A stretch of 35,219 bases of DNA from Bacteroidota bacterium (GTDB lineage Bacteria > Bacteroidota > Bacteroidia > CAILMK01): assembly GCA_013287095.1 (NCBI GenBank), contig JABDEJ010000009.1, positions 1 to 35,219 of the forward strand. Reading direction: 5' to 3'. Shown here piece by piece: positions 14,720 through 23,771 of this stretch (its first letter is position 1; each line of letters opens with the position of its first letter). A model generated the notes under the pieces. It searched no databases. It was given only the letters and a program-made list of their open reading frames with translations, and had not been told where the DNA came from. The translations under genes and the position numbers were made by a program.

Positions 14720-16069
14720 CTACCCAATCAGCAATTCCTCAGCCACGGGCTGATAAACATGGTCAGGATCAAAAACTTTTTCAGGGTGATTGATATGATA
14801 TTCAAACTCATGGCGGAAATGGAGAATCGCGCTTGCTACCGGCCATGCTGCTGCGTCACCAAGCGGACATATCGTATTGCCTTCAATTTTTTTCGCAACG
14901 TCCACCAATAGATCAATATCTGCTTGTTGTCCCTTTCCGTATTCGATGCGGTGTAAAACCCTTTCCATCCAACCGGTGCCCTCCCGGCAGGGGGAACATT
15001 GCCCACAACTTTCGTGGTGATAAAAACGGGTAAAATTCCACGTATTGCGAACCACACATTGGGTTTCATCAAAAACGATAAAACCACCGGAACCCAGCAT
15101 GGTACCTGATACAAAACCCCCATCAGACAAAGATTCATAAGACATGACACGGCCTTCGCCTTTGATGTTTTTTAGTATCAATTCTGTTGGCAATATTGGC
15201 ACTGATGAACCACCTGCCACCACGGCTTTCATTTTTTTGCCATTGGCAATGCCACCGCACCATTGGTCACTATAGATAAATTCTTCGACAGGCAATCCGA
15301 GTTCTATTTCATAAACGCCAGGCCTATTGATATTCCCACATGCGGAGATCAGTTTGGTGCCCGTGCTTTTACCAACACCTGTTTTGGCATATTCAGCGCC
15401 ACCCATATTGATGATAGGAACTACTGCGGCAATGGTTTCTACATTGTTTACCACTGTTGGAGAAGCGTATAAACCCTGAACGGCAGGGAATGGGGGTTTG
15501 ATCCTTGGATTCCCTCTTTTCCCTTCCAGGGATTCTAACAAAGCTGTTTCCTCGCCACATATATAAGCGCCGCCCCCGGGATGGACGTATAATTCTAAAT
15601 CATATCCCGATCCGAGAATATTTTTACCGAGAAATCCATTTGCTTTGGCTTCAGCAATTGCTTTTTCAAGGATTTTTATGATCCATTTAAATTCACCTCT
15701 GACATAAATATAAGATGTGTTTGCACCAAGCGAATAAGAGGAAGTGATCATCCCTTCCACAAGCAAATGGGGGATGTGCTCCATGAGGTACCGATCCTTG
15801 AAAGTACCAGGCTCACTTTCATCTGCATTGCACACAAGGTATCTGGGATTATTCGATTTGCGGTCCAGAAAACTCCATTTCATCCCGGTCGGGAATCCGG
15901 CACCGCCCCTTCCGCGAAGGCCTGAAGTTTTTACCTCTTCCATCACCTCATCAGGTGTCATTTTTTTAATCGCTTTTTCCACTGAAGCATAACCGCCATT
16001 TTTGCGGTAAACCTCATACGTGTTGATGCCCGGGACATCAATATTTGCAAACAGTATCTTTTGAGCCAT
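14720..16069 (-). CDS. nuoF: NADH-quinone oxidoreductase subunit F
   Basis: NuoF is the subunit of respiratory complex I that binds FMN, oxidises NADH and carries the N3 [4Fe-4S] cluster, on the cytoplasmic arm. At 449 residues it has full length. The NADH/FMN glycine-rich motif GRGGAGFPTG is at residues 53-62, NADESEPGTFKDR at 81-93, and YICGEETALLESLEG at 169-183. Cluster ligands are C355, C358 and C361 in ESCGQCSPCREGT, with C401 in TICPLGDAA. No other nuo gene lies next to it: upstream is a T9SS protein on the same strand and downstream a convergent ABC ATPase. A TAATTTTG box at 16112-16119 (minus strand) suits its own promoter, so it is probably transcribed alone. Confidence 0.96.
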   Translation of the reverse strand: MAQKILFANIDVPGINTYEVYRKNGGYASVEKAIKKMTPDEVMEEVKTSGLRGRGGAGFPTGMKWSFLDRKSNNPRYLVCNADESEPGTFKDRYLMEHIPHLLVEGMITSSYSLGANTSYIYVRGEFKWIIKILEKAIAEAKANGFLGKNILGSGYDLELYVHPGGGAYICGEETALLESLEGKRGNPRIKPPFPAVQGLYASPTVVNNVETIAAVVPIINMGGAEYAKTGVGKSTGTKLISACGNINRPGVYEIELGLPVEEFIYSDQWCGGIANGKKMKAVVAGGSSVPILPTELILKNIKGEGRVMSYESLSDGGFVSGTMLGSGGFIVFDETQCVVRNTWNFTRFYHHESCGQCSPCREGTGWMERVLHRIEYGKGQQADIDLLVDVAKKIEGNTICPLGDAAAWPVASAILHFRHEFEYHINHPEKVFDPDHVYQPVAEELLIG

Positions 16070-16111
16070 AAAATATCAGTAAACCACCATTGCCAAACTG
16101 TAGAATGTTTG

Positions 16112-16119
16112 CAAAATTA
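16112..16119 (-). promoter_or_regulatory. Candidate -7 box (TAnnTTTG) for nuoF
   Basis: Read on the minus strand this is TAATTTTG, matching the Bacteroidota -7 consensus TAnnTTTG, 42 bases upstream of the nuoF ATG. A -33 TTTG at the usual 17-23 base spacing was not found; the nearest is about 28 bases away. Confidence 0.4.
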
Positions 16120-16151
16120 AGGTTTTTTGAAACAGATTGTTCGGAAGCAAA

Positions 16152-17276
16152 CTATTCCATGACAAGTTTCTGACAAAGATATTCCTGGTCGAAATAGGCA
16201 TTCAGGACATAGAGACCAGCTCTTAGCCCATATTCAGTCGGATCAATATAGATATCATACCTCCCGGTATGGCGGATCCCGTCATAGATATTTGTCACAA
16301 GTCTTCCTGTGGCGTCATAAAGTTGCAGAACGACATTTTTGGTACCAATGAGTTCATAGTGAATGACCAGAGTATTTTTGAATGGGTTAGGATATGCAGC
16401 GAACAAATTGGAATTGGCTATTAAAGGCTGTATGCCTGCTGATGTAACGGATATCGTATCGGTATAGACTGTTTCACAACCATTTGCCGACTTCATAGTG
16501 AGGGTCACAGGAAAGGTGCCGATATTTTTAAAATTATGGACCGGGGATATGGAGTCTGTCGTATCCTTATCTCCAAAATCCCAATGATAATACACCTCAG
16601 AAGTGTCTAATGGCAAAAAAATTGCCTCGTGCTCATTGGCATGGTAATCAAAGCCGGGATAAAATCCCGAACTAACGCCAATGGTTTTTGAGGAGCTATT
16701 GCTGCATTGGTTTTGGCGTGCGTATCTCAATGTAACTTTGTAATCAGCTTCATTTTGGTATAAATGGGAAGGAGAAACATCATTAGAAGAAGCGCCATCC
16801 CCGAAATGCCATAACCATCCGCCGTTTACAGTCACAGTATCCGGCAATTGATTAAGGAATTTGAATAAATAGCATGAAGGAACCGATTCAAATGCTGGTT
16901 TGGGTAAAGAACCTACATTAACAACAAACTTTGTACTATCTGTGACGTTATTGATCGTCCTTTTTGCAATGACATTATATTTTCCATTTTTTGCAAATAC
17001 ATGTTTAAGTGGGTAATAGCTGCTATCTGAATTCCCATCCCCAAAATTAATACGATACCAGGCGCTATCTGTTACGGATGGATAAATGAAAGTATCACCC
17101 GTACAAACCATGAATTCACGGGTTTGAGCGAACGATATATGAACAGTGAACGTTATAACCATAAAGGCAAATATGGCTTTAAGCGAAAATATTCTGCTTT
17201 TATGCCAGCAACCTACCGACACATTACGTGCTGTTAAAAATAAAGCTAACCTTCGCAATATCAAAGCTCCTGGCAT
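16152..17276 (-). CDS. Secreted T9SS protein with PKD domains
   Basis: This 374-residue protein has a hydrophobic export segment (IFAFMVITFTVHISFAQ) after an unusually long basic N-terminal stretch of about 30 residues, so the true start may be downstream, although the only ATG before the signal is at 17274-17276. Three PKD-like modules follow, marked by YRINFGDGNSDS, WLWHFGDGASSND and YYHWDFGDKDTTDS. The end is a type A T9SS sorting domain starting at AYPNPFKNTLVIHYEL and ending in AGLYVLNAYFDQEYLCQKLVME. PKD modules act as rigid surface spacers or binding domains. It is divergent from the next secreted protein and 82 bases upstream of nuoF on the same strand. Its ligand is unknown. Confidence 0.85.
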   Translation of the reverse strand: MPGALILRRLALFLTARNVSVGCWHKSRIFSLKAIFAFMVITFTVHISFAQTREFMVCTGDTFIYPSVTDSAWYRINFGDGNSDSSYYPLKHVFAKNGKYNVIAKRTINNVTDSTKFVVNVGSLPKPAFESVPSCYLFKFLNQLPDTVTVNGGWLWHFGDGASSNDVSPSHLYQNEADYKVTLRYARQNQCSNSSSKTIGVSSGFYPGFDYHANEHEAIFLPLDTSEVYYHWDFGDKDTTDSISPVHNFKNIGTFPVTLTMKSANGCETVYTDTISVTSAGIQPLIANSNLFAAYPNPFKNTLVIHYELIGTKNVVLQLYDATGRLVTNIYDGIRHTGRYDIYIDPTEYGLRAGLYVLNAYFDQEYLCQKLVME

Positions 17277-17420
17277 TATATGAACTTTAGAAAAATAAAA
17301 CGTGCTGAAGTAGAAAAAATTGTAGTGGTCCTGAGAAACTATAGAGTATTGTTTTTATGGCACACAGGCACGTTTTTTAAACAATTAGATATAAAATCAG
17401 GATATAAACGAATTTTTAGT

Positions 17421-17428
17421 TATATTTG
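17421..17428 (+). promoter_or_regulatory. Possible -7 box (TATATTTG) for the 17449 gene
   Basis: TATATTTG fits TAnnTTTG and lies 20 bases before the ATG at 17449. No TTTG -33 element is found at the expected distance, so this is weak. Confidence 0.3.
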
Positions 17429-17448
17429 CTATAGTTCATTTTCACTCA

Positions 17449-18639
17449 ATGAAGAAAAATTTATTTTTAGGGGCATTAATGCTCCTGATTGTTAGCAGGA
17501 TTGATGCGCAAACTGCCATTGTCCTTACTGAAAGTAATTTCCCGATTTTAGCGGGGCCATTCCATTATTCTGTATCATACCCAAAAACGATTACCGTTCG
17601 AAAAAATGGTGTGAATGTTAAATGGGACTATTCTTTCTTAAAAAGCGATTCTATTATTAAGGAAGTTTTTCTTTCCAATATTACAAATCCATTCACTAAA
17701 TCAAAAACTGCAGTAGCAGATACAGGAGTGCACGAATTTCTGACAAGTAATAGCAATCTATCGGAAACAGGGTTTTATGATGAAGACAAGAACGGGTTAT
17801 ACTTTGCAGGTGATTTTGTCGGTTCTCAGTTTTTCAGTCTTGAAAGTTATTTTAATAACAGTTCTGATAATATAAATGTGCCACAACAAAATGATTCTGT
17901 GCGTCTGGATATAAATCATTTTCCGGAAACATCCGGATCGGGCCATCATTATAATGTGAGCAAATCGCTTCATTTTTTATGGACTGTAAATTCTGCAGGC
18001 ATGAGTGATGCGCCATCAGTAAAAAAAACTTTTTACGAGATAATGGATACTGTCACCGGATGGGGCACATTGAGAGTCCCCGCAGTATCTTCAAAAAGCA
18101 TTGCATATCCGGTTTTGCTGGTCAGACGTAAGGTTATTACCATTGATAGTTATTATGTAAATAATAATGCCGCCAGCAAATTTTTTTTAATTGCTTTTGG
18201 AATTGATCAGGGCGCAAAGACCATTGATTGCAATGAATATTTTTACCGCGCTGGGTACAGCAATCCATTGATAATCATAGGATATGGAACTGATACGACC
18301 TATTCTGTTCCAAATAGTGTTTTGTTTTCAAATGATAGTATTAAACAACAGGCCGGTATTGAAGTTCCAGATATAAATAAGCATGATTTTACTTTATACC
18401 CCAACCCTGCAAGCACAGGCCAGGTAAGTTGCTCATTTACAAAAGAGGGTAGTGGCAAATGGAAGCTACTGATCTTTAACTCCATTGGCAAGGTATTCAA
18501 CTCTCAAATCATTGAAGGAGATGGGCAAATAAATACGACTTTTGATATTAGTAATGCCAAAGCGGGTTTGTATTTTGTAAGTCTATTAGATGACAATGGT
18601 CAGGTTGTCGCCAATGGCAAAATAGATATTGTTCGCTAA
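17449..18639 (+). CDS. Secreted T9SS cargo protein, function unknown
   Basis: The 396-residue protein starts with a typical signal peptide (MKKNLFLGALMLLIVSRIDA, cleaved before Q). The long middle part (about residues 22-305) is not recognised; it is rich in Ser, Asn and Tyr, has few Cys, and includes WDYSFLKSDSIIKEVF and VTGWGTLRVPAVSSKSIAYP, a pattern seen in several uncharacterised Bacteroidota secreted proteins. The last 80 residues are a type A T9SS sorting domain (FTLYPNPASTGQVSCSF, then ISNAKAGLYFVSLLDDNG). It should be surface-attached or released. The upstream neighbour is divergent; the ABC exporter follows on the same strand after 57 bases but has its own promoter-like box. Confidence 0.8.
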   Translation: MKKNLFLGALMLLIVSRIDAQTAIVLTESNFPILAGPFHYSVSYPKTITVRKNGVNVKWDYSFLKSDSIIKEVFLSNITNPFTKSKTAVADTGVHEFLTSNSNLSETGFYDEDKNGLYFAGDFVGSQFFSLESYFNNSSDNINVPQQNDSVRLDINHFPETSGSGHHYNVSKSLHFLWTVNSAGMSDAPSVKKTFYEIMDTVTGWGTLRVPAVSSKSIAYPVLLVRRKVITIDSYYVNNNAASKFFLIAFGIDQGAKTIDCNEYFYRAGYSNPLIIIGYGTDTTYSVPNSVLFSNDSIKQQAGIEVPDINKHDFTLYPNPASTGQVSCSFTKEGSGKWKLLIFNSIGKVFNSQIIEGDGQINTTFDISNAKAGLYFVSLLDDNGQVVANGKIDIVR

Positions 18640-18678
18640 ACTTCTCACTTTTCACCTCTTACTTCTTACGCTCTAACT

Positions 18679-18686
18679 ATCTTTGC
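18679..18686 (+). promoter_or_regulatory. -7 box (TATCTTTG) directly before the ABC exporter
   Basis: TATCTTTGCGG matches the Bacteroidota -7 consensus. It ends 10 bases before the ATG at 18697, so a transcript from it would have almost no leader. No TTTG was recognised at -33. Confidence 0.5.
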
Positions 18687-18696
18687 GGACAATTAC

Positions 18697-20535
18697 ATGA
18701 AAACCTATCTCAGGATCATCGGGTATGTTCGTCCTTACAAAGACAAAATTGTCTTTTATATCCTTTTTACGATATTGTCGGTAGTATTAAGTACACTTGC
18801 GCTGTATATGCTCCGCCCGGTTATGGATATGCTTTTCAATCCTGAAAAAGTATCCAATGCCATCAAACACCCCCCGGTTTTCAGTTTTGACCTGAATATT
18901 TTAATTCAATGGGTTCAATATCACGCGGCAGTCCTCACCCAAAATGCCGGTAAAAGTGCTGCGCTCCTGTATGCAACCCTGGTGGTAGTTCTTCTAAATT
19001 TATCTGGGAACGTATTTAAATTCCTGAGTGCGCGCGCTCTTGGAACCATCAGGACCCGGGTTGTTGAAGATTTAAGAAGATCGGCTTATGACAAGCTGAT
19101 CATCCAGGAGGTGGCCTACCTTGAAAACCGCAGAAAAGGGGATATTGTTAGCAGGGTTACTTCTGATATTACTGAAGTGGAGTATTCAGTCGTGATCACT
19201 TTCGAATCCATTATCCGCGACCCCTTGGGGATCATCTGGGTTTTGGTTTTAATGATATCAATGTCATGGCAATTGACCCTGTTTATTTTCCTGGTTTTAC
19301 CCGTATCTTCATTAATTATTAACCGGATAAGCAAGTCACTGAAGCGGGATGCCAAGGATACGCAGGGGATATATGGGAGGATCATGAGTATGGTGGATGA
19401 AACCGTGTCAGGTGTGCGGATCATAAAAGCTTTTCATGCTGAAAAGTATATTTCGAACATTTTTGATGTGTTCAACAGGAGGTATAGCAGGCTTTCCCGT
19501 CAGCAATGGCATAAGAAGGCATTGGTCCCTGTTTTCTCAGAATCGGCAATGGTGGGTGTGGTCGGGCTTACTTTATGGTTTGGTGGAAACCAGGTATATA
19601 ACAACCAAATGTCTGCGGCTACATTCATTAGCTATTTGTCCATGTTTTATCTTCTTCTTTCACCTATAAAATCTTTATCCTCAGCCTTTGGAGGTATTTA
19701 TAAAGGTTTGGCATCGGGTGAAAGGATTTTTGAACTGATGGATACTACCGTGACCATTAAAGACAGTCCTGATGCGATGGTTGTCAATGACTTTAAGCAT
19801 TCTTTAGAGATCAAAAACGTATCCTTTGCGTATGTAAAAGAGAATGTTCTTGAAGACATTAACCTGACTATAGAAAAGGGAAAAATCATTGCATTGGTTG
19901 GGCCATCCGGTGGTGGAAAATCAACGCTCGCTGAATTGTTGCTACGCTTTTATGATCCGACAAAAGGAGAAGTATTACTGGATGGAAATGACCTGCGGAA
20001 TATAAAATTAGAAAGCCTTAGAGGCCTGACCGCAGTGGTAACCCAAGACCCAATTCTTTTTAATGATACCATCTACAACAATATTGCTTTTGGCATGCCT
20101 CATGTCACGAAAGGCGATGTAGAACAAGCCGCCAAAGCCGCCAATGCCCATGACTTTATCATGGAAACCGAGAGTGGATATGACACCAATATCGGTGACC
20201 GTGGCGGGTTGCTTTCAGGTGGTCAGCGACAACGACTCAGCATTGCCAGGGCGATCCTGAAAAACCCGGCAATACTTGTTCTGGATGAAGCCACTTCAGC
20301 CCTCGATACCTCATCTGAAAAAATTGTGCAGGATGCCCTTTACAGGCTCATGGAACACCGGACTTCTATTGTGATCGCTCATAGACTAAGCACCATACAG
20401 GATGCCGATGAAATCATTGTGATTGACAAAGGCCATATCGCGGAAAGAGGTACCCACCAGGAACTCATCGGCAAGAATGGGCTGTACACCACCTTGTATC
20501 AGTTGCAGCAGTTGGAAGTAGGGAAAGATTCGTAA
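18697..20535 (+). CDS. ABC exporter, MsbA-like fused permease-ATPase
   Basis: This 612-residue half-transporter combines an N-terminal six-helix membrane domain (first helix at KIVFYILFTILSVVLSTLAL; further helices to about residue 330) with a C-terminal ATPase. The ATPase shows Walker A GPSGGGKST near residue 402, signature LSGGQRQR near 506, Walker B ILVLDEATSALD near 527 and the switch His in IVIAHRLST. The order and length match MsbA-type lipid/lipid A flippases and related multidrug exporters; it should act as a homodimer in the inner membrane. MsbA itself cannot be separated from drug exporters by eye. It is apparently monocistronic, with a promoter-like box nearly at the start codon. 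Confidence 0.9.
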   Translation: MKTYLRIIGYVRPYKDKIVFYILFTILSVVLSTLALYMLRPVMDMLFNPEKVSNAIKHPPVFSFDLNILIQWVQYHAAVLTQNAGKSAALLYATLVVVLLNLSGNVFKFLSARALGTIRTRVVEDLRRSAYDKLIIQEVAYLENRRKGDIVSRVTSDITEVEYSVVITFESIIRDPLGIIWVLVLMISMSWQLTLFIFLVLPVSSLIINRISKSLKRDAKDTQGIYGRIMSMVDETVSGVRIIKAFHAEKYISNIFDVFNRRYSRLSRQQWHKKALVPVFSESAMVGVVGLTLWFGGNQVYNNQMSAATFISYLSMFYLLLSPIKSLSSAFGGIYKGLASGERIFELMDTTVTIKDSPDAMVVNDFKHSLEIKNVSFAYVKENVLEDINLTIEKGKIIALVGPSGGGKSTLAELLLRFYDPTKGEVLLDGNDLRNIKLESLRGLTAVVTQDPILFNDTIYNNIAFGMPHVTKGDVEQAAKAANAHDFIMETESGYDTNIGDRGGLLSGGQRQRLSIARAILKNPAILVLDEATSALDTSSEKIVQDALYRLMEHRTSIVIAHRLSTIQDADEIIVIDKGHIAERGTHQELIGKNGLYTTLYQLQQLEVGKDS

Positions 20536-20550
20536 ACTTAGCAATTGAGA

Positions 20551-20747
20551 AAAGCGTCATTGCGGCAAAGGATTCGAGGTACGAGAATACTGAATGCCGT
20601 CCGTCGAAAAAACGCGGAGGGGCAACGACAATGCTTTACTTGATGCAAACTTGTTATGGAAAAAGCTTCATCGTTACCTCTGAGCGATATCCACGGGTCT
20701 TCATTTTTCGTTCCTCAAAAATTCCGCCCGCAATGACGCGCTTTTTT
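20551..20747. repeat. Fold-back element with terminal inverted repeats in a gene-free spacer
   Basis: The left end AAAGCGTCATTGCGG (20551-20565) is mirrored on the right by CCGCAATGACGCGCTTTTTT (20728-20747), identical in the GTCATTGCGG core with a 2-base difference outside it. The 160 bases between have no ORF. The GTCATTGCG core is a word common to dispersed repeats. A further hairpin, GCGGC-AATTGA-GCCGC, follows at 20763-20778. The whole spacer 20536-20836 contains no gene. Confidence 0.6.
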
Positions 20748-20836
20748 CAACATTTTGCATTGCGGCAATTGAGCCGCTTTCAATTGGGTCAATAGCATAC
20801 TAAAAGGCATCAGCCCCAAATTTCCAATTTCCAAAA

Positions 20837-21253
20837 TCATCTATCTTTCAATCTATAAACAAACTTTAGTCCTGACCAATCTCCATTGATTGCACATACT
20901 TTTACATCGACCAAGCCTACGCTTAAACCGACTGAACGAATGATGTTTTCACTCACATCTGTGGGTATGTCGGATGTTCTTTTCGGCCATGATACCCAAA
21001 TTGAACCATTTTTTTTGATTGCCTTTTTTGCCTGGGGGAGGACTTCCATATAAAATTCTTTGTTCACGATAAAGATGTGTATCATGTCCAGGTCTGGTGT
21101 GTCGAAATTCTTGTGCCAGTTTATATTTTGGGGCAGGTCTTTGAACAAGCCAAAATATTCATCCGGCTCACCAATGAGGCTGATATGATGCCCGGCTTTA
21201 ATGCCAAGCTTTTTTGCCAGGGGTGTCCCGGAATACCCTGTCGTAACTGTCAA
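20837..21253 (-). CDS. DUF3052-like protein
   Basis: The 138-residue cytoplasmic protein starts with GYSGTPLAKKLGIKAGHHIS, the typical opening of DUF3052 proteins, and continues with a Rossmann-like alternation: a strand near DMIHIFIVNKEFYMEVL, a helix PQAKKAIKKNGSIWVSWPK, and a C-terminal KVCAINGDWSGLKFVYRL. DUF3052 has no established function. It lies 12 bases downstream of the 21266-22000 T9SS gene on the same strand, so they could be co-transcribed, although a functional link is not obvious. Confidence 0.8.
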   Translation of the reverse strand: MTVTTGYSGTPLAKKLGIKAGHHISLIGEPDEYFGLFKDLPQNINWHKNFDTPDLDMIHIFIVNKEFYMEVLPQAKKAIKKNGSIWVSWPKRTSDIPTDVSENIIRSVGLSVGLVDVKVCAINGDWSGLKFVYRLKDR

Positions 21254-21265
21254 TGAATTAAAATT

Positions 21266-22000
21266 TTACCTGCTTATAATAAATGTATATACCGTCTTAT
21301 CTCCTTCTACAGAACTCAGTTCCAGGAAATAAGTCCCTGGCTTGAGGGCGCTTACATCCAGCCTTTCAAAATCATTCTTCCTGACCATAATTTCCCTTCC
21401 CGCGTAATCCATAACCCTTGCCAGTTTCAATACCAGCCCTGGATTATTGTTTTGGATATTTAATATGGTATTGGTAGGGTTTGGGTAGATACTTAGCGAA
21501 CCAAAAGGGTCATTATTCTCATCAAACCCGGCAAACCCGCTGATACTAACTGTGGTGGCATAACGAAAGCTATCAGAACAGCTAACAATTGCGTTATTGG
21601 ACGACTTGCTGCTTGTGGGCCAAATTATTATCAGGTTTCCTTTGCCGTTATTGAAATACGGGTGGTTGACAATTATATGACAATAGAGGCCAATGGTGTC
21701 TCCGCTGTTTATTGTCAAAGGAGGTACCTGGGCTGCGGTAACGAAACTATCATTTGCAATCCCAGGTACACCGTAATTATTGGTTATAAAATTTGTATAA
21801 ATAACACCTGTAAAAGTTGATGTATCTAAATTCCCAAAGTATGTTACTTTGTAAAAAAGACTCAGGCTGTCATTTGCCTTGCCCTTGATCTGGGTGGATA
21901 AGGAACCGGGAACAAGGTTGAAGTGGGTGGGTGTTTGTGCCTGGGCCCCCGCATATATGAGAGTGAAAAGAAGAAGGTATATGTAGAAGCTCTTTTTCAT
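21266..22000 (-). CDS. Secreted T9SS cargo protein, function unknown
   Basis: I chose ATG at 21998-22000 because it gives a standard signal peptide (MKKSFYIYLLLFTLIYAGAQ); an in-frame ATG ten codons upstream would add a polar stretch before it. The 244-residue product has an Ig-like beta-sandwich (about residues 25-165) with paired Ser/Asp strands and GNLIIIWPTSS near its end, followed by a type A T9SS sorting domain (GSLSIYPNPTNTILNIQNN, then LKPGTYFLELSSVEGDK). It is probably surface-attached. It is divergent from the helical-repeat gene and may be co-transcribed with the DUF3052-like gene. Its ligand is unknown. Confidence 0.8.
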   Translation of the reverse strand: MKKSFYIYLLLFTLIYAGAQAQTPTHFNLVPGSLSTQIKGKANDSLSLFYKVTYFGNLDTSTFTGVIYTNFITNNYGVPGIANDSFVTAAQVPPLTINSGDTIGLYCHIIVNHPYFNNGKGNLIIIWPTSSKSSNNAIVSCSDSFRYATTVSISGFAGFDENNDPFGSLSIYPNPTNTILNIQNNNPGLVLKLARVMDYAGREIMVRKNDFERLDVSALKPGTYFLELSSVEGDKTVYTFIISR

Positions 22001-22089
22001 CGTTTTCAAATTATGAGACAAATATATCACCAGGATTCCGAATCACATAAGGAAAATAAGTATTATCTTACGCGGCCAAAAGCAAATAT

Positions 22090-23547
22090 ATGGATTTATT
22101 AAATGAAATGATCCTACTCATGGATAAACATGCCGCCCGGCAATTCAAGATATATTCAGGAAGTGAAAATGATGATAGTCAACGAAAAGACTTTTATCTT
22201 TTTGATGCCATCAGGAGGCTGGGCGAAAAATATGATGACGATAAGGTCTTCAAAAAACTGTACGCAGGCAGCGACAAAAATGCTTGGTACAGGTTGAAGG
22301 GCAGGCTGATTGCAGATGTCAGCCGCAGTGTATTTCTGCACCAGTACCAGAACAATGATAACATGCTTTGCCTATATTATACTGCTCTTGCTTATTACTA
22401 CGAAAGTGTAAATGCCCCAAGGGTAGCGCTGTACTTTTTTAAGAAGGCGGAAGACAAGGCAAAAGAAATAGAAAACTTCGGTCTTCTCGATGTCATCTAT
22501 TTACAAATTACAAAGCTTGCCAAAGAAATGCCATCCATTAACCCCGAGTTATACGTAAAAAAGCGCAAAGAAAACAGGGGGCTTCTAAACCGTATGAGCG
22601 AAATGGAAGACATCCTGGCCGTCTTTGAATACCAGGTGAATATAGCACAAAATCTTGCCGGAGTCACAATTCGAATCCCAGAGCTGTTGGAAAACATGTT
22701 GAATGAATATACAAATGATGAGGAACTCAAACAAAGCCCAAAAATCCAGTTCGGTATTTATTTCATTGTGAGCCATATACTTTTACAGGATAAAAATTAT
22801 TTGGGGCTGACAGATTATCTGATTTCTACCTTTGATTCATTTACTAAAAAGAACTTTTTTAATAAAGGCAACCACAGGCACAAGCTTCAGATGTTGGTTT
22901 GGCTTGCCAATTCAGCCGTGGCCAATAAGGATTATCAATTATCTCTGAAGTATGCCGAACTACTTCACAATGAAATGCAGGCTTTTGAAAAGCTCCATTA
23001 TGATTTTTTCGAGGGATTTTATTACAATATAATGGTACTTAACTATTCAAAGATCAATCCTGAAAAGGCAATTGAATTGCTGATAGAAATGGGTAGAATA
23101 AAAAGTGTACAGCAAAATGCGTATAATGCTGCGTTTACCTTATTGAACCTTGCGGAAATGTACTACATTCAAAAACACTTTAAGCAGGCCATTTTGAACC
23201 TCAATAAAGCGTATGGTCATGAAGGGTATAAAAGTGTGGATAGTTATTTACAACTCAGGGCCAATATCGGCGAACTCATGATCCGTTTCGACATGAAAGA
23301 ATATGAATTTATCGAATACCGGGTCAAACAGATATTTAAAGATTATAAAGACTTTCTTTCAAAACCAGAATCAGCTAAGGAAGTGGAATTTATGCAGCTC
23401 ATTCAAAAGGCTGCAGAAAACCCCGGAATGCTCCGGAAACCCGGATTTCGTGCAGAAGCCCAAAAATACCTGGAAACCTATAGTAACGAATGGACCAAAG
23501 AAGAGGTGCTGTTCAGGTACAACGAATGGCTGGAGATGAAGTTATAA
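22090..23547 (+). CDS. Hypothetical helical-repeat (TPR-like) protein
   Basis: The 485-residue protein is almost entirely helical and carries no signal peptide. Helix pairs with TPR-like spacing are clearest around ALYFFKKAEDKAKEIENFG and around AAFTLLNLAEMYYIQKHFKQ followed by AILNLNKAYG; Tyr/Leu/Ala positions fit TPR packing. It ends with KEEVLFRYNEWLEMKL. I recognise it only as a conserved-looking Bacteroidota hypothetical. A 3' remnant of a paralogue, with the same C-terminal sequence, lies at 24363-24416, so this family has been duplicated locally. The gene is convergent with the small PKD-like gene. A scaffold or regulatory role is possible for a TPR protein but not shown. Confidence 0.75.
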   Translation: MDLLNEMILLMDKHAARQFKIYSGSENDDSQRKDFYLFDAIRRLGEKYDDDKVFKKLYAGSDKNAWYRLKGRLIADVSRSVFLHQYQNNDNMLCLYYTALAYYYESVNAPRVALYFFKKAEDKAKEIENFGLLDVIYLQITKLAKEMPSINPELYVKKRKENRGLLNRMSEMEDILAVFEYQVNIAQNLAGVTIRIPELLENMLNEYTNDEELKQSPKIQFGIYFIVSHILLQDKNYLGLTDYLISTFDSFTKKNFFNKGNHRHKLQMLVWLANSAVANKDYQLSLKYAELLHNEMQAFEKLHYDFFEGFYYNIMVLNYSKINPEKAIELLIEMGRIKSVQQNAYNAAFTLLNLAEMYYIQKHFKQAILNLNKAYGHEGYKSVDSYLQLRANIGELMIRFDMKEYEFIEYRVKQIFKDYKDFLSKPESAKEVEFMQLIQKAAENPGMLRKPGFRAEAQKYLETYSNEWTKEEVLFRYNEWLEMKL

Positions 23548-23600
23548 AGATTAAAAAATTAAAAGATTGAAAAATTGAAAGAGGCCCAACAGTCGCGAAT

Positions 23601-23655
23601 TCTCTACACAGGATCAAAGACATTTCTGCAATAACGCTCTTAGGATTATTTGTTT
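23601..23655. repeat. Copy 1 of a duplicated segment of about 53 bp
   Basis: The sequence from TCTCTACACAGGATCAAAGA to TAGGATTATTTGTTT matches 24295-24347 closely in the same orientation. In one frame both copies read IKDISAITLLGLFV, with differences at third positions (TCT/TCA, GGA/GGG). Copy 1 then hits a TGA. Confidence 0.7.
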
Positions 23656-23687
23656 GATTGCGTAACCTAATTCAAACTATACCCCAA

Positions 23688-23717
23688 ATAAAAAAGCGCC
23701 GATAATGTCAGCGCTTT
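23688..23717 (-). terminator. Rho-independent terminator for the small PKD-like gene
   Basis: On the minus strand AAAGCGC and GCGCTTT arms enclose an 11-base loop, and a T-rich run follows (GCGCTTTTTATTTG). It lies about 55 bases after the stop of the 23772-24077 gene, in the spacer shared with the convergent helical-repeat gene. Confidence 0.7.
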
Positions 23718-23771
23718 CCATCATTCCGTTTTGAAGTCAAATTAAAATTAACCCCATAAGTTAACAACCTA

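Noticed and set aside
17280..17495. Plus-strand frame of 71 codons between divergent T9SS genes
   Set aside because: It overlaps the signal-peptide region of the 17449 gene in another frame and has no recognisable features.
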